From Ectobacillus sp042610425 (GTDB taxonomy: Bacteria > Bacillota > Bacilli > Bacillales > Bacillaceae_G), in contig NZ_JBGJZM010000003.1 of the NCBI RefSeq assembly GCF_042610425.1, positions 124,001-188,000 on the forward strand: DNA of 64,000 nucleotides, in the 5' to 3' direction. The notes beneath the pieces were generated by a model. The model was not told the DNA's origin, did not search any database, and worked only from the letters and a program-made list of their open reading frames with translations. Made by a program: the position numbers and the translations under genes. Shown piece after piece: positions 26,240-35,056 of this stretch. Numbering within the stretch: position 1 is the stretch's first letter; each line of letters opens with the position of its first letter.

Positions 26240-26731
26240 TGTTTTCCCTCCATTTCCGGTAAGGTAATCAGTAAATTTTTTCCTTCCAATTCACTCACCT
26301 CCCATCTTTATTATGAATCATGATGTTACGTGATGAACAATCCTTTTTTTTATAAAAATTAGAACTTTTGGAGTTTTCTTACAAGTCCATACCTTTAAGG
26401 GGGAGTAACGGCTGGTTCATGGGTTGCTCTTTTTTCATTTGTTGGAATTTTACTAAACTTATTTGGTTTTACGAACTATCCCCCGAAAGCTTGGCCAAGT
26501 AGAAGACATCATCTTTGCAATTGGTGTTCTGGGCTGACATGAAAAAAATGGTGGTAATAACTAAGATCTATATTCTTTCCTGTAGGTAATAGCACAAATG
26601 TACAAGCAGTGGATGATAAAACTTCATAAAGATAGATTAGAAGTAATATCTACAGTCAGTGAAGATTAGCTTAAGCTTACTGATTGTAGAGTTGCTTCAT
26701 GAAAAATTAAATTAATAAGGAGACGAAACAA
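26240..26731. other. Intergenic region with holin remnant and a hairpin
   Basis: About 490 bases. It holds the promoter side of the ABC operon, a decayed holin-like frame (26408-26536) and an imperfect stem CTACAGTCAGT / ACTGATTGTAG (about 26652-26692) that ends 40 bases before the lysozyme start. Confidence 0.5.
26408..26536 (+). pseudogene. Decayed phage holin fragment
   Basis: One frame reads GSWVALFSFVGILLNLFGF, and after a one-base shift LGQVEDIIFAIGVLG then a stop. A first membrane helix, a short turn and a second helix are the layout of small phiLC3-type holins. The piece lacks a start codon and is frameshifted. Its place directly upstream of a GH25 lysozyme supports a former holin-endolysin cassette. 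Confidence 0.45.
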
Positions 26732-27853
26732 ATGCAAGCCTTAACTGGCAAAGAAATTAAGATGATCGATGTGAGCCATTATACAGGATCAGTTGATTGG
26801 CAAAAGGTCGCAGCTGCTGGATTTAAAGCTGCCTATATGAAGGTGACAGAAGGAATAAATTTTATTGATGAAACATTTGATGGTCATGTTAAATGGGCTA
26901 CTACTTTTGGTATCGCTTGTGGAGCATATCATTTTGCGCGTCCGGAGATTAACCAGGACCCTATCGTGGAAGCAAACCATTTTTTAAATACGATTAGCGG
27001 ACATAATTTTGAATTAATGCCTGTGTTAGATTATGAATCTCCTGCGAAGCAATATCCATTATCTCCTAAATTTATGAGTGAATGGGCGAGAAATTTCGTC
27101 AATTACGTTCAGCTAAAAACTGGACGAGCAGTGATAGTTTATACAGGGAAATGGTTTGTTGATATGTATGGAATTTATGGGATCAATGATCAACCGTTGT
27201 GGGCTTCCCGTTATGCGGATGTTCCGCCTGATGATTTTGGAGGCTGGAAACAATGGACAGCTTGGCAATACAGTGATTCAGAATATGTTGATGGAGCTGG
27301 TAATTGTGATGTAAGTTATGCAATATCTTTAGATGCGTTAAAAGGTGGTAACGTCTCTACCCAACCACAAGGGTCGTCTTCTCATCCGCTACAATTTAAG
27401 GTGAACGACGGAAGTGTTATTTTACCGCCTGACTGGAAAACCAACAATCTTGGTTATCTTACGATTACGGCTGATGTAGCAAATGTTCGTCAGGAGCCTA
27501 ATCTAAATGGAAAGGTTCTTCGTACGGCATTGAAAGATTCTGGTCATGTATACCTTGATTGGAGCTATGACAGCCAACGTTTTTGGTACAAGGTTGCGGA
27601 GGATAACTGGGTAAGCGATAAGGATGCTTCTATTAATAAGGATGGTAAAACAAAAGGCGTCGTATGGGTAAGTGCAAATAGTGTAAATGTCCGCAAGGGT
27701 GCATCAAAAACGGATCCTATTGTAGAACAAATTACTAAAGTTGGTGCTTATGATGCCTGGTATCGTTATGGAGATTGGATATACGTGAATAACAACGGTC
27801 TAAAAGGTGGATGGATTTATTTTGATCCTGCCTATGTGAAATGGATTCGATAA
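26732..27853 (+). CDS. GH25 lysozyme (endolysin-like) with two SH3-type repeats
   Basis: A 373-residue protein without signal peptide. Residues about 10-200 form a GH25 muramidase: KMIDVSHYTGSVDW, then MPVLDYES with the catalytic Asp/Glu pair, and WTAWQYSDSEYVDG. Two SH3b-like wall-binding repeats follow: residues about 240-300 (ADVANVRQEPNLNGKV) and 312-373 (SANSVNVRKGASKTD). Lack of a signal peptide and the decayed holin upstream point to phage origin. RBS AAGGAG 11 bases before the ATG. Confidence 0.88.
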   Translation: MQALTGKEIKMIDVSHYTGSVDWQKVAAAGFKAAYMKVTEGINFIDETFDGHVKWATTFGIACGAYHFARPEINQDPIVEANHFLNTISGHNFELMPVLDYESPAKQYPLSPKFMSEWARNFVNYVQLKTGRAVIVYTGKWFVDMYGIYGINDQPLWASRYADVPPDDFGGWKQWTAWQYSDSEYVDGAGNCDVSYAISLDALKGGNVSTQPQGSSSHPLQFKVNDGSVILPPDWKTNNLGYLTITADVANVRQEPNLNGKVLRTALKDSGHVYLDWSYDSQRFWYKVAEDNWVSDKDASINKDGKTKGVVWVSANSVNVRKGASKTDPIVEQITKVGAYDAWYRYGDWIYVNNNGLKGGWIYFDPAYVKWIR

Positions 27854-27866
27854 TTTAGAAAACAGC

Positions 27867-27926
27867 AATTTAATCCCGAAACCCCGTAATTTAATCCTAA
27901 AAACCAAAACTTAATCCCAAACTGTC
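27867..27926. repeat. 21-bp phased repeat locus C (AATTTAATCCCGAAA type)
   Basis: Three heads, AATTTAATCCCGAAAC, AATTTAATCCTAAAA and AACTTAATCCCAAAC, start at 27867, 27888 and 27908 (steps of 21 and 20). It starts 14 bases after the lysozyme stop. The head is related to that of locus B (TTTA-T-CGAAAC). Confidence 0.7.
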
Positions 27927-27999
27927 ACATTAGCACACTCAATACAATTTCACAACTGGTTCATGATATAATAGCCTCAATATGTAAAAAAGGGTGATC

Positions 28000-28863
28000 A
28001 TGATGTGGAGCGCCACCGTTAGCCTAGAGAGTCCATATAATTTTGAACAAGTATTGCAGCGCTTATCTATAGATCCACTAAATATCATTGACATAAATGA
28101 ACAGCTTGTCAAAGTTCCCATACGCTTGAACAATGAACAAGACGTAGTTACGATAAAAGCAACCGGAACATTTGAAAAACCGGCATTTCAGCTTTCTGGT
28201 ACAATGAACACAGCTGAGGCAGAGGAGCGCATTCGCGAGATTTTCGGCTGGAACGTACAAATGGAACAGATGCTCACTCATTTTCGCTCAACTTCCTTGC
28301 GCCCTTTAAGTGAGCGCTATGCGTATACGCCGATTGTGTTAGATTTCGATCCATTTGCAAGCTTAGCAAGGTGCATCATTCATCAGCAGCTCAATTTGAA
28401 ATTTGCTTTTACATTAACGCAGCGTTTTTATACGACATTTGGAACAAGTATGGACGGGGTTTGGTTTCCACCATCACCAGAACGCGTAGCAAACATTTCT
28501 GTTTCAGAGCTGCGTGAGCTTCAATTTAGTCAGCGGAAAGCGGAATATGTAATCGGGCTGGCAGAAAAAATAGTAGATGGAACGATCAACATCGGAGAAT
28601 TGCGTCACCTTTCCAATGAAGAGATTGAGAAGAAGCTGCTGCCGCTGCGCGGAATCGGACCGTGGACCGTACAAAACTTTTTGCTATTTGGTCTTGGCCG
28701 AAAAAACTTGTTTCCAAAGGCAGATATTGGTCTGCAACGTGCCATCCAGCAGTTATTTAAATTAGAAACTAAACCAACTGATGAATTTATGGAACAGCTA
28801 AAGAACGAATGGGAGCCGTACGGAAGCTATGCATCCCTGTATCTTTGGCGCAGTATAGAGTAG
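28000..28863 (+). CDS. yfjP: DNA-3-methyladenine glycosylase II family (YfjP-like)
   Basis: A ~287-residue AlkA-type protein with an N-terminal beta domain and a C-terminal helix-hairpin-helix GPD domain. LLPLRGIGPWTVQNFLLFG is the hairpin and FPKADIGLQRAI supplies the catalytic Asp. It should excise alkylated purines (base-excision repair). The start is ATG 28000 or 28003 after AAAGGGTGA; a GTG at 27994 overlaps the RBS. The next gene, an rlmD-like methyltransferase, starts 12 bases after the stop, as yfjP-yfjO in B. subtilis. Confidence 0.88.
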   Translation: MMWSATVSLESPYNFEQVLQRLSIDPLNIIDINEQLVKVPIRLNNEQDVVTIKATGTFEKPAFQLSGTMNTAEAEERIREIFGWNVQMEQMLTHFRSTSLRPLSERYAYTPIVLDFDPFASLARCIIHQQLNLKFAFTLTQRFYTTFGTSMDGVWFPPSPERVANISVSELRELQFSQRKAEYVIGLAEKIVDGTINIGELRHLSNEEIEKKLLPLRGIGPWTVQNFLLFGLGRKNLFPKADIGLQRAIQQLFKLETKPTDEFMEQLKNEWEPYGSYASLYLWRSIE

Positions 28864-28874
28864 GAGTTAAAATC

Positions 28875-30260
28875 ATGAACGAAAAACAAAACGTAAGTCA
28901 ATTACAAATGGGACAAACCTTCCCTGTTACTATAAAACGAATGGGGATTAACGGAGAAGGTGTCGGCTATTTCAAACGACAAGTCGTCTTTATACCAGGT
29001 GCACTGCCCGGAGAAGAAGTTGTCGCAGAAGTAACTAACATCAAACGAGGCTATGCCGAAGCAAAAATAAAGAAAATCCGCAAGAAGTCCCCGCAACGCG
29101 TATCGCCTATATGCCCGGTATTCGACCAATGCGGTGGATGTCAGCTTCAGCATATTTCGTACGAAGGACAACTAGAGAATAAACGAGATATTGTTGTCCA
29201 AGCCTTTGAAAAATATACAAACATACCGCCAGCAATCATTCGTCCGACCATCGGAATGGAAGATCCGTGGCATTATCGTAACAAAAGCCAGCTTCAAGTT
29301 GGCAAGGAAAAGGATCATCTCATTGCCGGCCTGTATACCATGAATACTCATCAGCTCGTAGATATATCTGACTGTCCCATTCAGCATTCAAGCACGAATG
29401 AAGTTACACAAAAGGTGAAGCGAATTTTAGAGCGGCTTGACATACCCGTTTACAACGAACGAAAAGGAACGGGAATCATCCGTACCATCGTTACTCGCGT
29501 TGCCCTGCAAACGGGAGAAATCCAGCTCGTTCTCATTACAAGTAAAAAAGAATTTCCGCGTAAGGACCAGCTCATGAAGCAAATCCAAACGGCACTACCA
29601 CATGTAAAATCAATCATGCAAAACGTAAACGGGGAAAAAACATCCCTTATTTTTGGAGATGAAACCTTCCGCCTAGCAGGGAAAGAAGTTATTCAAGAAA
29701 CACTTGGAGACTTGTCATTCGAACTTTCTGCAAGAGCATTCTTCCAGTTAAATCCTGTTCAAACGGTAAAGCTTTACAACGAAGCAAAAAAAGCAGCGCA
29801 GCTAACCGGCAAGGAAAAAATCGTTGACGCATACTGCGGTGTCGGAACAATCGGACTATGGCTTGCCCCGCAAGCAGCAGAAATTCGCGGTATGGACGTG
29901 ATTGCAGAATCCATTGAGGATGCGAAGAAAAATGCCAAGAAACACGGATTCTCTAATGCGAAGTATGTAACTGGAAAAGCCGAACACTGGCTTCCAAAAT
30001 GGGTGAAGGAAGGCTGGCAACCAGATGTTGTTGTAGTAGACCCACCACGAACGGGCTGTGACGATAAACTGCTCGATGCGATTTTACAAGTGAAACCGAA
30101 ACGGATGGTGTATGTGTCTTGCAATCCTTCTACGTTAGCAAGAGATGTGAAACGGTTAGCGAAGTCGTATGAAGTGAAATATGTACAGCCGCTAGATATG
30201 TTTCCGCAGACGAGTCACGTAGAGTGTATCTCGCAACTCATTTTAAAAGAAGGCAACTAA
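28875..30260 (+). CDS. rlmD: 23S rRNA (uracil-5-)-methyltransferase RlmD/RumA family
   Basis: A 461-residue protein starting at 28875 (TAGGAG upstream). Residues about 10-70 form a TRAM domain; CPVFDQCGGCQLQH (about 79-92) and a later Cys form the 4Fe-4S site; IVDAYCGVGTIGLWL is the SAM-binding motif; DPPRTGCD and VSCNPSTLARD supply the catalytic Cys and base. It methylates uridines in 23S rRNA (m5U), as RlmCD in B. subtilis. Confidence 0.92.
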   Translation: MNEKQNVSQLQMGQTFPVTIKRMGINGEGVGYFKRQVVFIPGALPGEEVVAEVTNIKRGYAEAKIKKIRKKSPQRVSPICPVFDQCGGCQLQHISYEGQLENKRDIVVQAFEKYTNIPPAIIRPTIGMEDPWHYRNKSQLQVGKEKDHLIAGLYTMNTHQLVDISDCPIQHSSTNEVTQKVKRILERLDIPVYNERKGTGIIRTIVTRVALQTGEIQLVLITSKKEFPRKDQLMKQIQTALPHVKSIMQNVNGEKTSLIFGDETFRLAGKEVIQETLGDLSFELSARAFFQLNPVQTVKLYNEAKKAAQLTGKEKIVDAYCGVGTIGLWLAPQAAEIRGMDVIAESIEDAKKNAKKHGFSNAKYVTGKAEHWLPKWVKEGWQPDVVVVDPPRTGCDDKLLDAILQVKPKRMVYVSCNPSTLARDVKRLAKSYEVKYVQPLDMFPQTSHVECISQLILKEGN

Positions 30261-30284
30261 CCCTTGGGGTTGTTGCCTATTCTT
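30251..30284 (+). terminator. Terminator after rlmD
   Basis: Stem AGGCAAC-(TAACCC) / (GGGTT)-GTTGCCT overlapping the stop codon, then TATTCTTGTTCTT. Confidence 0.6.
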
Positions 30285-30761
30285 GTTCTTCGAAAGGATT
30301 TAAGAAGTTGTAATGAAGAGCTTTATGTTGGCCTTTTATGCATTCCATTGATGATTTTATTTGGTGGGTTAGAGGAACTTGGCTGGCGATACATTTTGCA
30401 GACATCATTAGAAAAACAACTTCCTTTTGAAATTGCAACTTTACTTACAGCTTGTATTTGGGCAATATGGCATCTCCCCCTATTTTTCATTGAAGGGACA
30501 GTACAAAGCACCTGGAATTTTGGCTCATTTATCATTATGGTATTCGGAATGTCCTTTGCATTGGCAACTTTATTATATATAAGCAAAAGTATATGGCTAT
30601 GCATTCTGTTTCACAGTATGGTAAATGCACTGACTTCATCATGGGTTATTGAGGATAGTATAGAGATAAAAGTTTGCACTACCATATCGATGATTATTTC
30701 ATCGCTTCTGATTGTTAAGTGTTACAAAAGGAAAAAATCATACCATACATTTAGTAAGTGA
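30264..30761 (+). pseudogene. 5'-truncated CPBP intramembrane protease
   Basis: The frame contains the CPBP (Abi/CAAX protease-like) core: FGGLEELGWRYIL with the EExxxR motif, IWHLPLFF, and LFHSMVN with the last conserved His. It starts inside the rlmD terminator without an RBS, and the two or three N-terminal membrane helices of full-length (~230-300 aa) homologues are missing. A start at the internal ATG 30349 would begin just before the active site. It is most likely an inactive remnant. Confidence 0.6.
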
Positions 30762-31016
30762 GTGTAAACTTCATTTGTAAGTGTGTCGCAATTTCAAAAA
30801 TAAAGAAGTAAATTTTTCAATGAACTAAGAAGGTTTACTCATGCACTATTTCACATTTTTTAGCAAATCTCATTGGGGTATGTATCCTTCTACTTATTTG
30901 ATAAAACGTACTGATTATAAGTATAGCAACTATTTTTTACCACATGGGTAACTTTTGCTAAATCGTACATTTTAAAAAATGAAGTTACACAAATAATGAA
31001 TAGTAAATAACTACAC

Positions 31017-31040
31017 AACAACTCAATTGGGTTGTTTTTT
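31017..31040 (+). terminator. Short terminator
   Basis: Stem AACAAC / GTTGTT with loop TCAATTGG and a T8 tail. Confidence 0.5.
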
Positions 31041-31043
31041 TTG

Positions 31044-31112
31044 TTGACATAAAATATACCCTAGTGTTAGGGTATATTTATCCTGAAATTAGGATAAATA
31101 ATATTAGGATAA
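31044..31112 (+). promoter_or_regulatory. Regulated promoter of doxX-pirin-marR with two dyads
   Basis: TTGACA at 31044. Dyad 1 is TATACCCTA-GTGT-TAGGGTATA (31055-31076, perfect). Dyad 2 is ATTTATCCT-GAAATT-AGGATAAAT (31076-31099, perfect). A third half-site TAGGATAA lies at 31105-31112, next to the RBS AAAGGGAGAG. They are likely operators for the MarR protein encoded last in the operon. Confidence 0.7.
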
Positions 31113-31127
31113 AGGGAGAGAACTTTA

Positions 31128-31484
31128 ATGGGTATTTTATCAATTATTCTTCAAGTTATATTAGGATTAGGATTTTTAATGTTTGGATTTATGAAGTTCG
31201 GATCAAAGCAAATGGTGGAAGGATTTAAGCATTTTGGGTATCCAGGATGGTTTAGAGTATTTACAGGATTAGTAGAAGTCATTTCGGCAGTTTTAGTGAT
31301 TGCAGGTATCTGGAATGAGACATTGGCTGCTTGGGGTGGTTTATTCATTGTAGGAACGATGATCGGAGCCCTTATTACTCATATCAAAGTAAAAGATACT
31401 GTCAAAACAATGATGATGCCAATCCTTTTGTTAATTCTTGGATTAGTAGTATTGCTTATACATTTCGGATCCTTGCTTGGATAA
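31128..31484 (+). CDS. DoxX family membrane protein
   Basis: A 118-residue protein with four hydrophobic segments. LQVILGLGFLMFGFMKF (first helix) and HFGYPGWFRVFTGLVEVISA match the DoxX/CatD type. Relatives in Bacillus take part in thiol and quinone stress. First gene of an operon with pirin and a MarR repressor, which supports an electrophile response role (inference). Confidence 0.85.
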   Translation: MGILSIILQVILGLGFLMFGFMKFGSKQMVEGFKHFGYPGWFRVFTGLVEVISAVLVIAGIWNETLAAWGGLFIVGTMIGALITHIKVKDTVKTMMMPILLLILGLVVLLIHFGSLLG

Positions 31485-31513
31485 AAACAAATTAACCTAT
31501 AGGAGAGATACAA

Positions 31514-32281
31514 ATGGAATTTAAAATTATTAAACCTCAGGATCAAGCGACCGGGCAGTTTGATGGCGGTAAAATAAAAGAGCAAAAACCGATTGGCTTT
31601 TCCGGAGAAGGATCATTAATAAATCGGTTAGGACCATTATTTTACTGGGCTTGGGGGCATTCTCAGGGACCTGCAGAAATTGGCCTACATCCACATCAAG
31701 GGTTTGAAATTATTACTTATGTGATAAAGGGAAAGGCGTATCATCGTGATACGCTTGGTACGGAAAGTGTTGTAGATGAAGGGGGAACCCAAATCATGCA
31801 AACAGGATCCGGTGTGTATCATGCAGAAGCATTTAAAGAGCCATCGGAAATTTTTCAAATCTGGTTTGAACCACATTTAAGTCAGGCAATAAAACGTACA
31901 CCAACTTATTTACAATACAATTCTGAGGACTTTTCCGTAATAAATAAAGAAGATGTAACGATTAAGACAATACTAGGAAATGATTCACCATTGAAAATTG
32001 TGACAGATGCAGGGATGAGGGATATCTGTATTCCAAGTGGAGCGGTATATACCCATAGTCTTTCGCAAAATCGGACATTAGCTGGTTTAGCCATCAGAGG
32101 CGATGGAACTTTTTCATTAGACACGAATGCCCCAGCTCGTTTTGCACATAAAGATTTTGTTATCGTTCAATCAGGACAGGGCGGAGAAGTATCCATTCAA
32201 GCTTTAGATCAAGACCTTAGAATTTTCCTAATTGAAGTTCCGACTGAAGTTGAGTATCCTTTATACAGAAAACCAAGATAA
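31514..32281 (+). CDS. Pirin family protein
   Basis: A 255-residue bicupin. The N-terminal cupin has the pirin metal site pattern GLHPHQGFEIITYVIKG with HxH, and later TGSGVYHAE with H and E. The C-terminal cupin lacks metal ligands, as usual. Bacterial pirins often have quercetin 2,3-dioxygenase activity or act in redox sensing. RBS AGGAGAG. Co-transcribed with doxX and marR. Confidence 0.9.
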   Translation: MEFKIIKPQDQATGQFDGGKIKEQKPIGFSGEGSLINRLGPLFYWAWGHSQGPAEIGLHPHQGFEIITYVIKGKAYHRDTLGTESVVDEGGTQIMQTGSGVYHAEAFKEPSEIFQIWFEPHLSQAIKRTPTYLQYNSEDFSVINKEDVTIKTILGNDSPLKIVTDAGMRDICIPSGAVYTHSLSQNRTLAGLAIRGDGTFSLDTNAPARFAHKDFVIVQSGQGGEVSIQALDQDLRIFLIEVPTEVEYPLYRKPR

Positions 32282-32326
32282 TCTAAATTGTAATGTTTTC
32301 AGTTATCGTAATAGGAGGTTCGTTGA

Positions 32327-32779
32327 ATGTATCAAGGAGATGAACAAAGCCAGATTGATTTACGTCTTTTCCGCGTCTGGCTGAATGCTAGTAAAACTAT
32401 TTTTGATCATGTGGTAAAAGATGTAGAAAGATACGGAATTAGTATAGAGAATTTTATGATTTTGGAACTTCTTTATAATAAGGGACCCCATACGATCCAA
32501 AAAATTAGCGAAAAATTGTCTATTCCTAGTGGAAGTATCACTTACGTTGTAGATAAGCTAGAAAAGAAAGAATTTGTAAAAAGAGAGCCAAGTCCAACAG
32601 ATCGACGAGCTTCAAATGTAGTTATAACGGATAAAGGTCATAGTTTATTTAAAGAAATCTTTCCTCAACACGTGCAAGTAATATCCGAAAATTTATCCTA
32701 TATAAGTAATGAGGAAAAAATACAGCTAACTGATCTTCTTAAAAGGATTGGACTTGGTGCAAGTCAGATGAAACAATAG
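32327..32779 (+). CDS. MarR family regulator, MhqR-like
   Basis: A 150-residue winged-helix protein. KLSIPSGSITYVVDKLEKKEF is the recognition helix and wing start, and SPTDRRASNVVITDKG the wing. The segment SGSITYVVDKLE is close to MhqR of B. subtilis, which senses quinones. Last gene of the doxX-pirin operon, whose promoter holds two perfect dyads, so autorepression is likely. RBS AGGAGG. Confidence 0.88.
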   Translation: MYQGDEQSQIDLRLFRVWLNASKTIFDHVVKDVERYGISIENFMILELLYNKGPHTIQKISEKLSIPSGSITYVVDKLEKKEFVKREPSPTDRRASNVVITDKGHSLFKEIFPQHVQVISENLSYISNEEKIQLTDLLKRIGLGASQMKQ

Positions 32780-33173
32780 CAAATTTTTGTGTAGGTGAGT
32801 TAGGGGAAGATTTCACATACTATCACGTTACTTCTGAGATGTGATTGAACCAGATGGACATGTAGACGCACAATGCTATTTTTGTAATGAGACGAGAAGT
32901 TTAGAGGAAATAAAAAAATTAGCTATTTAGAAATATCATCCCTTTATTTTTAATTGTAAAGGGACTTTTTAACGTAAAATTGTGAAACAGTTTACTGAAG
33001 GTAACAGGTAGCAAGAGTACAAGAATCGGATGCTACGGGAATCATTTTTTCTTAATGTGCTAACGAAGCAGTTTTGCTCTAACTTGCTGTATTCTTTAAT
33101 TCAAATCTTATGATAAGATAGGTTAAAGTATCAATTCACCAATGGATTGAAGCATATTTGAGGAGTGGCAGAT
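32780..33173. other. Intergenic region with a degenerate fragment
   Basis: A 29-codon frame at 32841-32930 reads VIEPDGHVDAQCYFCNETRS and ends in KKLAI; the CxxC with flanking acidic residues recalls the zinc-binding C terminus of Hsp33, but the match is short and may be chance. A hairpin CCCTTTA / TAAAGGG (about 32940-32965) with T's follows. The promoter region of the kinase gene fills the rest. Confidence 0.3.
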
Positions 33174-35054
33174 GTGATATGGAAACGTGTTGTCGGATGG
33201 CTATTGATTGTATGTATGGGAATAGCTATGCTGTATATGCTATTTGCTAATCAGGAAAAGAGACTTATAAGTGAGAATGCAAAAAATGGAATACTAGATT
33301 TAACAAATCTGCCTACTTCGATAAAAATACTTCCTCTTTCTGGTGAATGGAAATTCATTCCGAATGAGTTTGTTGATCCAACAAAGTTTTACCAGGATGC
33401 GCCTAATCAAGAGGTTCCTAAGGAATGGGATAATGATATACAATATGGCTCGTACCAGATATTAATTATCTTACCTAATCAATTTTCGGAAGTTGGGTTT
33501 CGTATTAGGAATATTTGGTCTGCCCACACGATTTATGTAAATGGTGACAAAATATATGAGGCTGGCCGTGTAGGGACATCCAAAGAAGGAATGGTTCCTA
33601 AGAATCCTGCTTATGAGGTTAGTGTAAAGCCAAAATCACCGAAACTTCTTGTGACCATTCATGTCTCCAATTTTTATAATGCAAGAGGGGGAATCGTATT
33701 TCCAATCGATTTTGGCGATGCTCTTGCAATCAATAAGGACTCTCAAAACGATCTTTCTATGGAACGGATAGGGATTTTTTTGTTCCTTCTCTTTAGTACG
33801 TTTCATTTAACGATTTTTTTACTTCGAACAAAAGAGGTTGCCTTTTTTTATAGTGGTTTATTTTTGCTTTGTTCAGCAGTATATCTGATGACAAGAGGGG
33901 AAACCAGATTATTACTTCGTAAGTTTCCAAATTTATCTTTTGATTTTTATTTTCGCTTGCAAGATTCGGTTACTTTTTTTGCCGTTATCCTCTTTCTATT
34001 ATATATTCTTGCAATCATGCCAACTTTCATGAAGAAAAAATACCTTGTTCTTTTATTTTCTCCTCTTGTTATATATGGAGTATTGATTGTTTTGCTTCCG
34101 GCTCGATTATTATCAAACTTGCAATATGTATTTTTCTTTTATTCAGATATTCTATTGCTTGGTATTTTTACTCGGCTCATTGTCATAATATACAAAAAAA
34201 GTTGGCTGATTGCAAAAAACGAAATGGTTATCCTCTGTTTCATGCTTTTGTTTTTGTTTATGTTTGCAAGCAGCGGATCGTTTGATCAATTGTTTTTCTC
34301 TGGGCGTAATGTTTTCAATCGTCTCGGCTTTTTAGGGTATGTTATTTCAATGAATGTATTTTTATCCATTCGTCTCATCAATCGAACAGATGAAGCAGAG
34401 ATTGCTGCAGAGCAAACAAAACGCGCCCTGAATAAAGCTACTGAAAATGAAATTTCCTTTTTGCAAACGCAAATTAAACCACATTTCTTATACAATGCGC
34501 TGAGTAATATTATTGCATTTTGCTATACAGACGGAGAACGAGCAGCTCACTTACTTTCGATGTTAAGTTCGTATTTACGGTATCTATTTCAATTTGGAAA
34601 AGAGGGGCATTCTACTTTATTACAACAGGAATTAGATATTATTGAAGCATATGTTGAGCTTGAGAAAGCTCGCTTTGGAGAAAGATTCTCTTATTCTTGC
34701 AAGATTGAGAATTCTATCGATTGTAGTCATATTGAAATTCCAAGTTTACTTATTCAGCCTCTTGTCGAGAATGCGATACGGCATGGTTTGTTTGAAAAAA
34801 CCGGAACCGGATATGTTCAGCTCTTCATTTCGAAAAAAGACCAAATCCTTTATATTCAAGTAGTTGACGATGGTATCGGTATGTCTGAAAATCAACGAAA
34901 AGAATTAATGGAAGGTAGAATGATAAGAAGTGGTATAGGCTTTACAAATGTACTGCGCCGGGTTAGACAAATATCAAAAGGGGATTTTTCGGTACATTCA
35001 ATAGAAGGGAAAGGAACAACAATCGAGTTAACGATTCCAATAAAGGAGATATAA
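33174..35054 (+). CDS. LytS/DISM-type sensor histidine kinase
   Basis: The start is GTG 33174, 8 bases after AGGAG; an in-frame GTG at 33165 overlaps the RBS. Residues about 5-28 form a membrane anchor, 45-185 an extracellular jelly-roll-like domain (SGEWKFIPNEF, IYVNGDKIYEAG), 200-400 seven membrane helices (7TMR-DISM type). Then comes a His_kinase domain with QTQIKPHFLYNALSNI (phospho-His about residue 435) and an ATPase domain with LIQPLVENAIRHG and DDGIGM. It probably senses a wall or carbohydrate ligand. The partner response regulator starts 2 bases after the stop. Confidence 0.88.
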   Translation: MIWKRVVGWLLIVCMGIAMLYMLFANQEKRLISENAKNGILDLTNLPTSIKILPLSGEWKFIPNEFVDPTKFYQDAPNQEVPKEWDNDIQYGSYQILIILPNQFSEVGFRIRNIWSAHTIYVNGDKIYEAGRVGTSKEGMVPKNPAYEVSVKPKSPKLLVTIHVSNFYNARGGIVFPIDFGDALAINKDSQNDLSMERIGIFLFLLFSTFHLTIFLLRTKEVAFFYSGLFLLCSAVYLMTRGETRLLLRKFPNLSFDFYFRLQDSVTFFAVILFLLYILAIMPTFMKKKYLVLLFSPLVIYGVLIVLLPARLLSNLQYVFFFYSDILLLGIFTRLIVIIYKKSWLIAKNEMVILCFMLLFLFMFASSGSFDQLFFSGRNVFNRLGFLGYVISMNVFLSIRLINRTDEAEIAAEQTKRALNKATENEISFLQTQIKPHFLYNALSNIIAFCYTDGERAAHLLSMLSSYLRYLFQFGKEGHSTLLQQELDIIEAYVELEKARFGERFSYSCKIENSIDCSHIEIPSLLIQPLVENAIRHGLFEKTGTGYVQLFISKKDQILYIQVVDDGIGMSENQRKELMEGRMIRSGIGFTNVLRRVRQISKGDFSVHSIEGKGTTIELTIPIKEI

Positions 35055-35056
35055 AT

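Larger units (their letters stand above)
30762..31127. other. Intergenic region with terminator and regulated promoter
   Basis: The first 250 bases show no convincing ORF; a short terminator-like hairpin (31017-31040) and then the promoter and dyads of the doxX operon (31044-31112) follow. Confidence 0.5.

Noticed and set aside
32841..32930. CxxC-containing 29-codon frame resembling an Hsp33 C terminus
   Set aside because: Too short, with no upstream domain; noted only in the intergenic entry.
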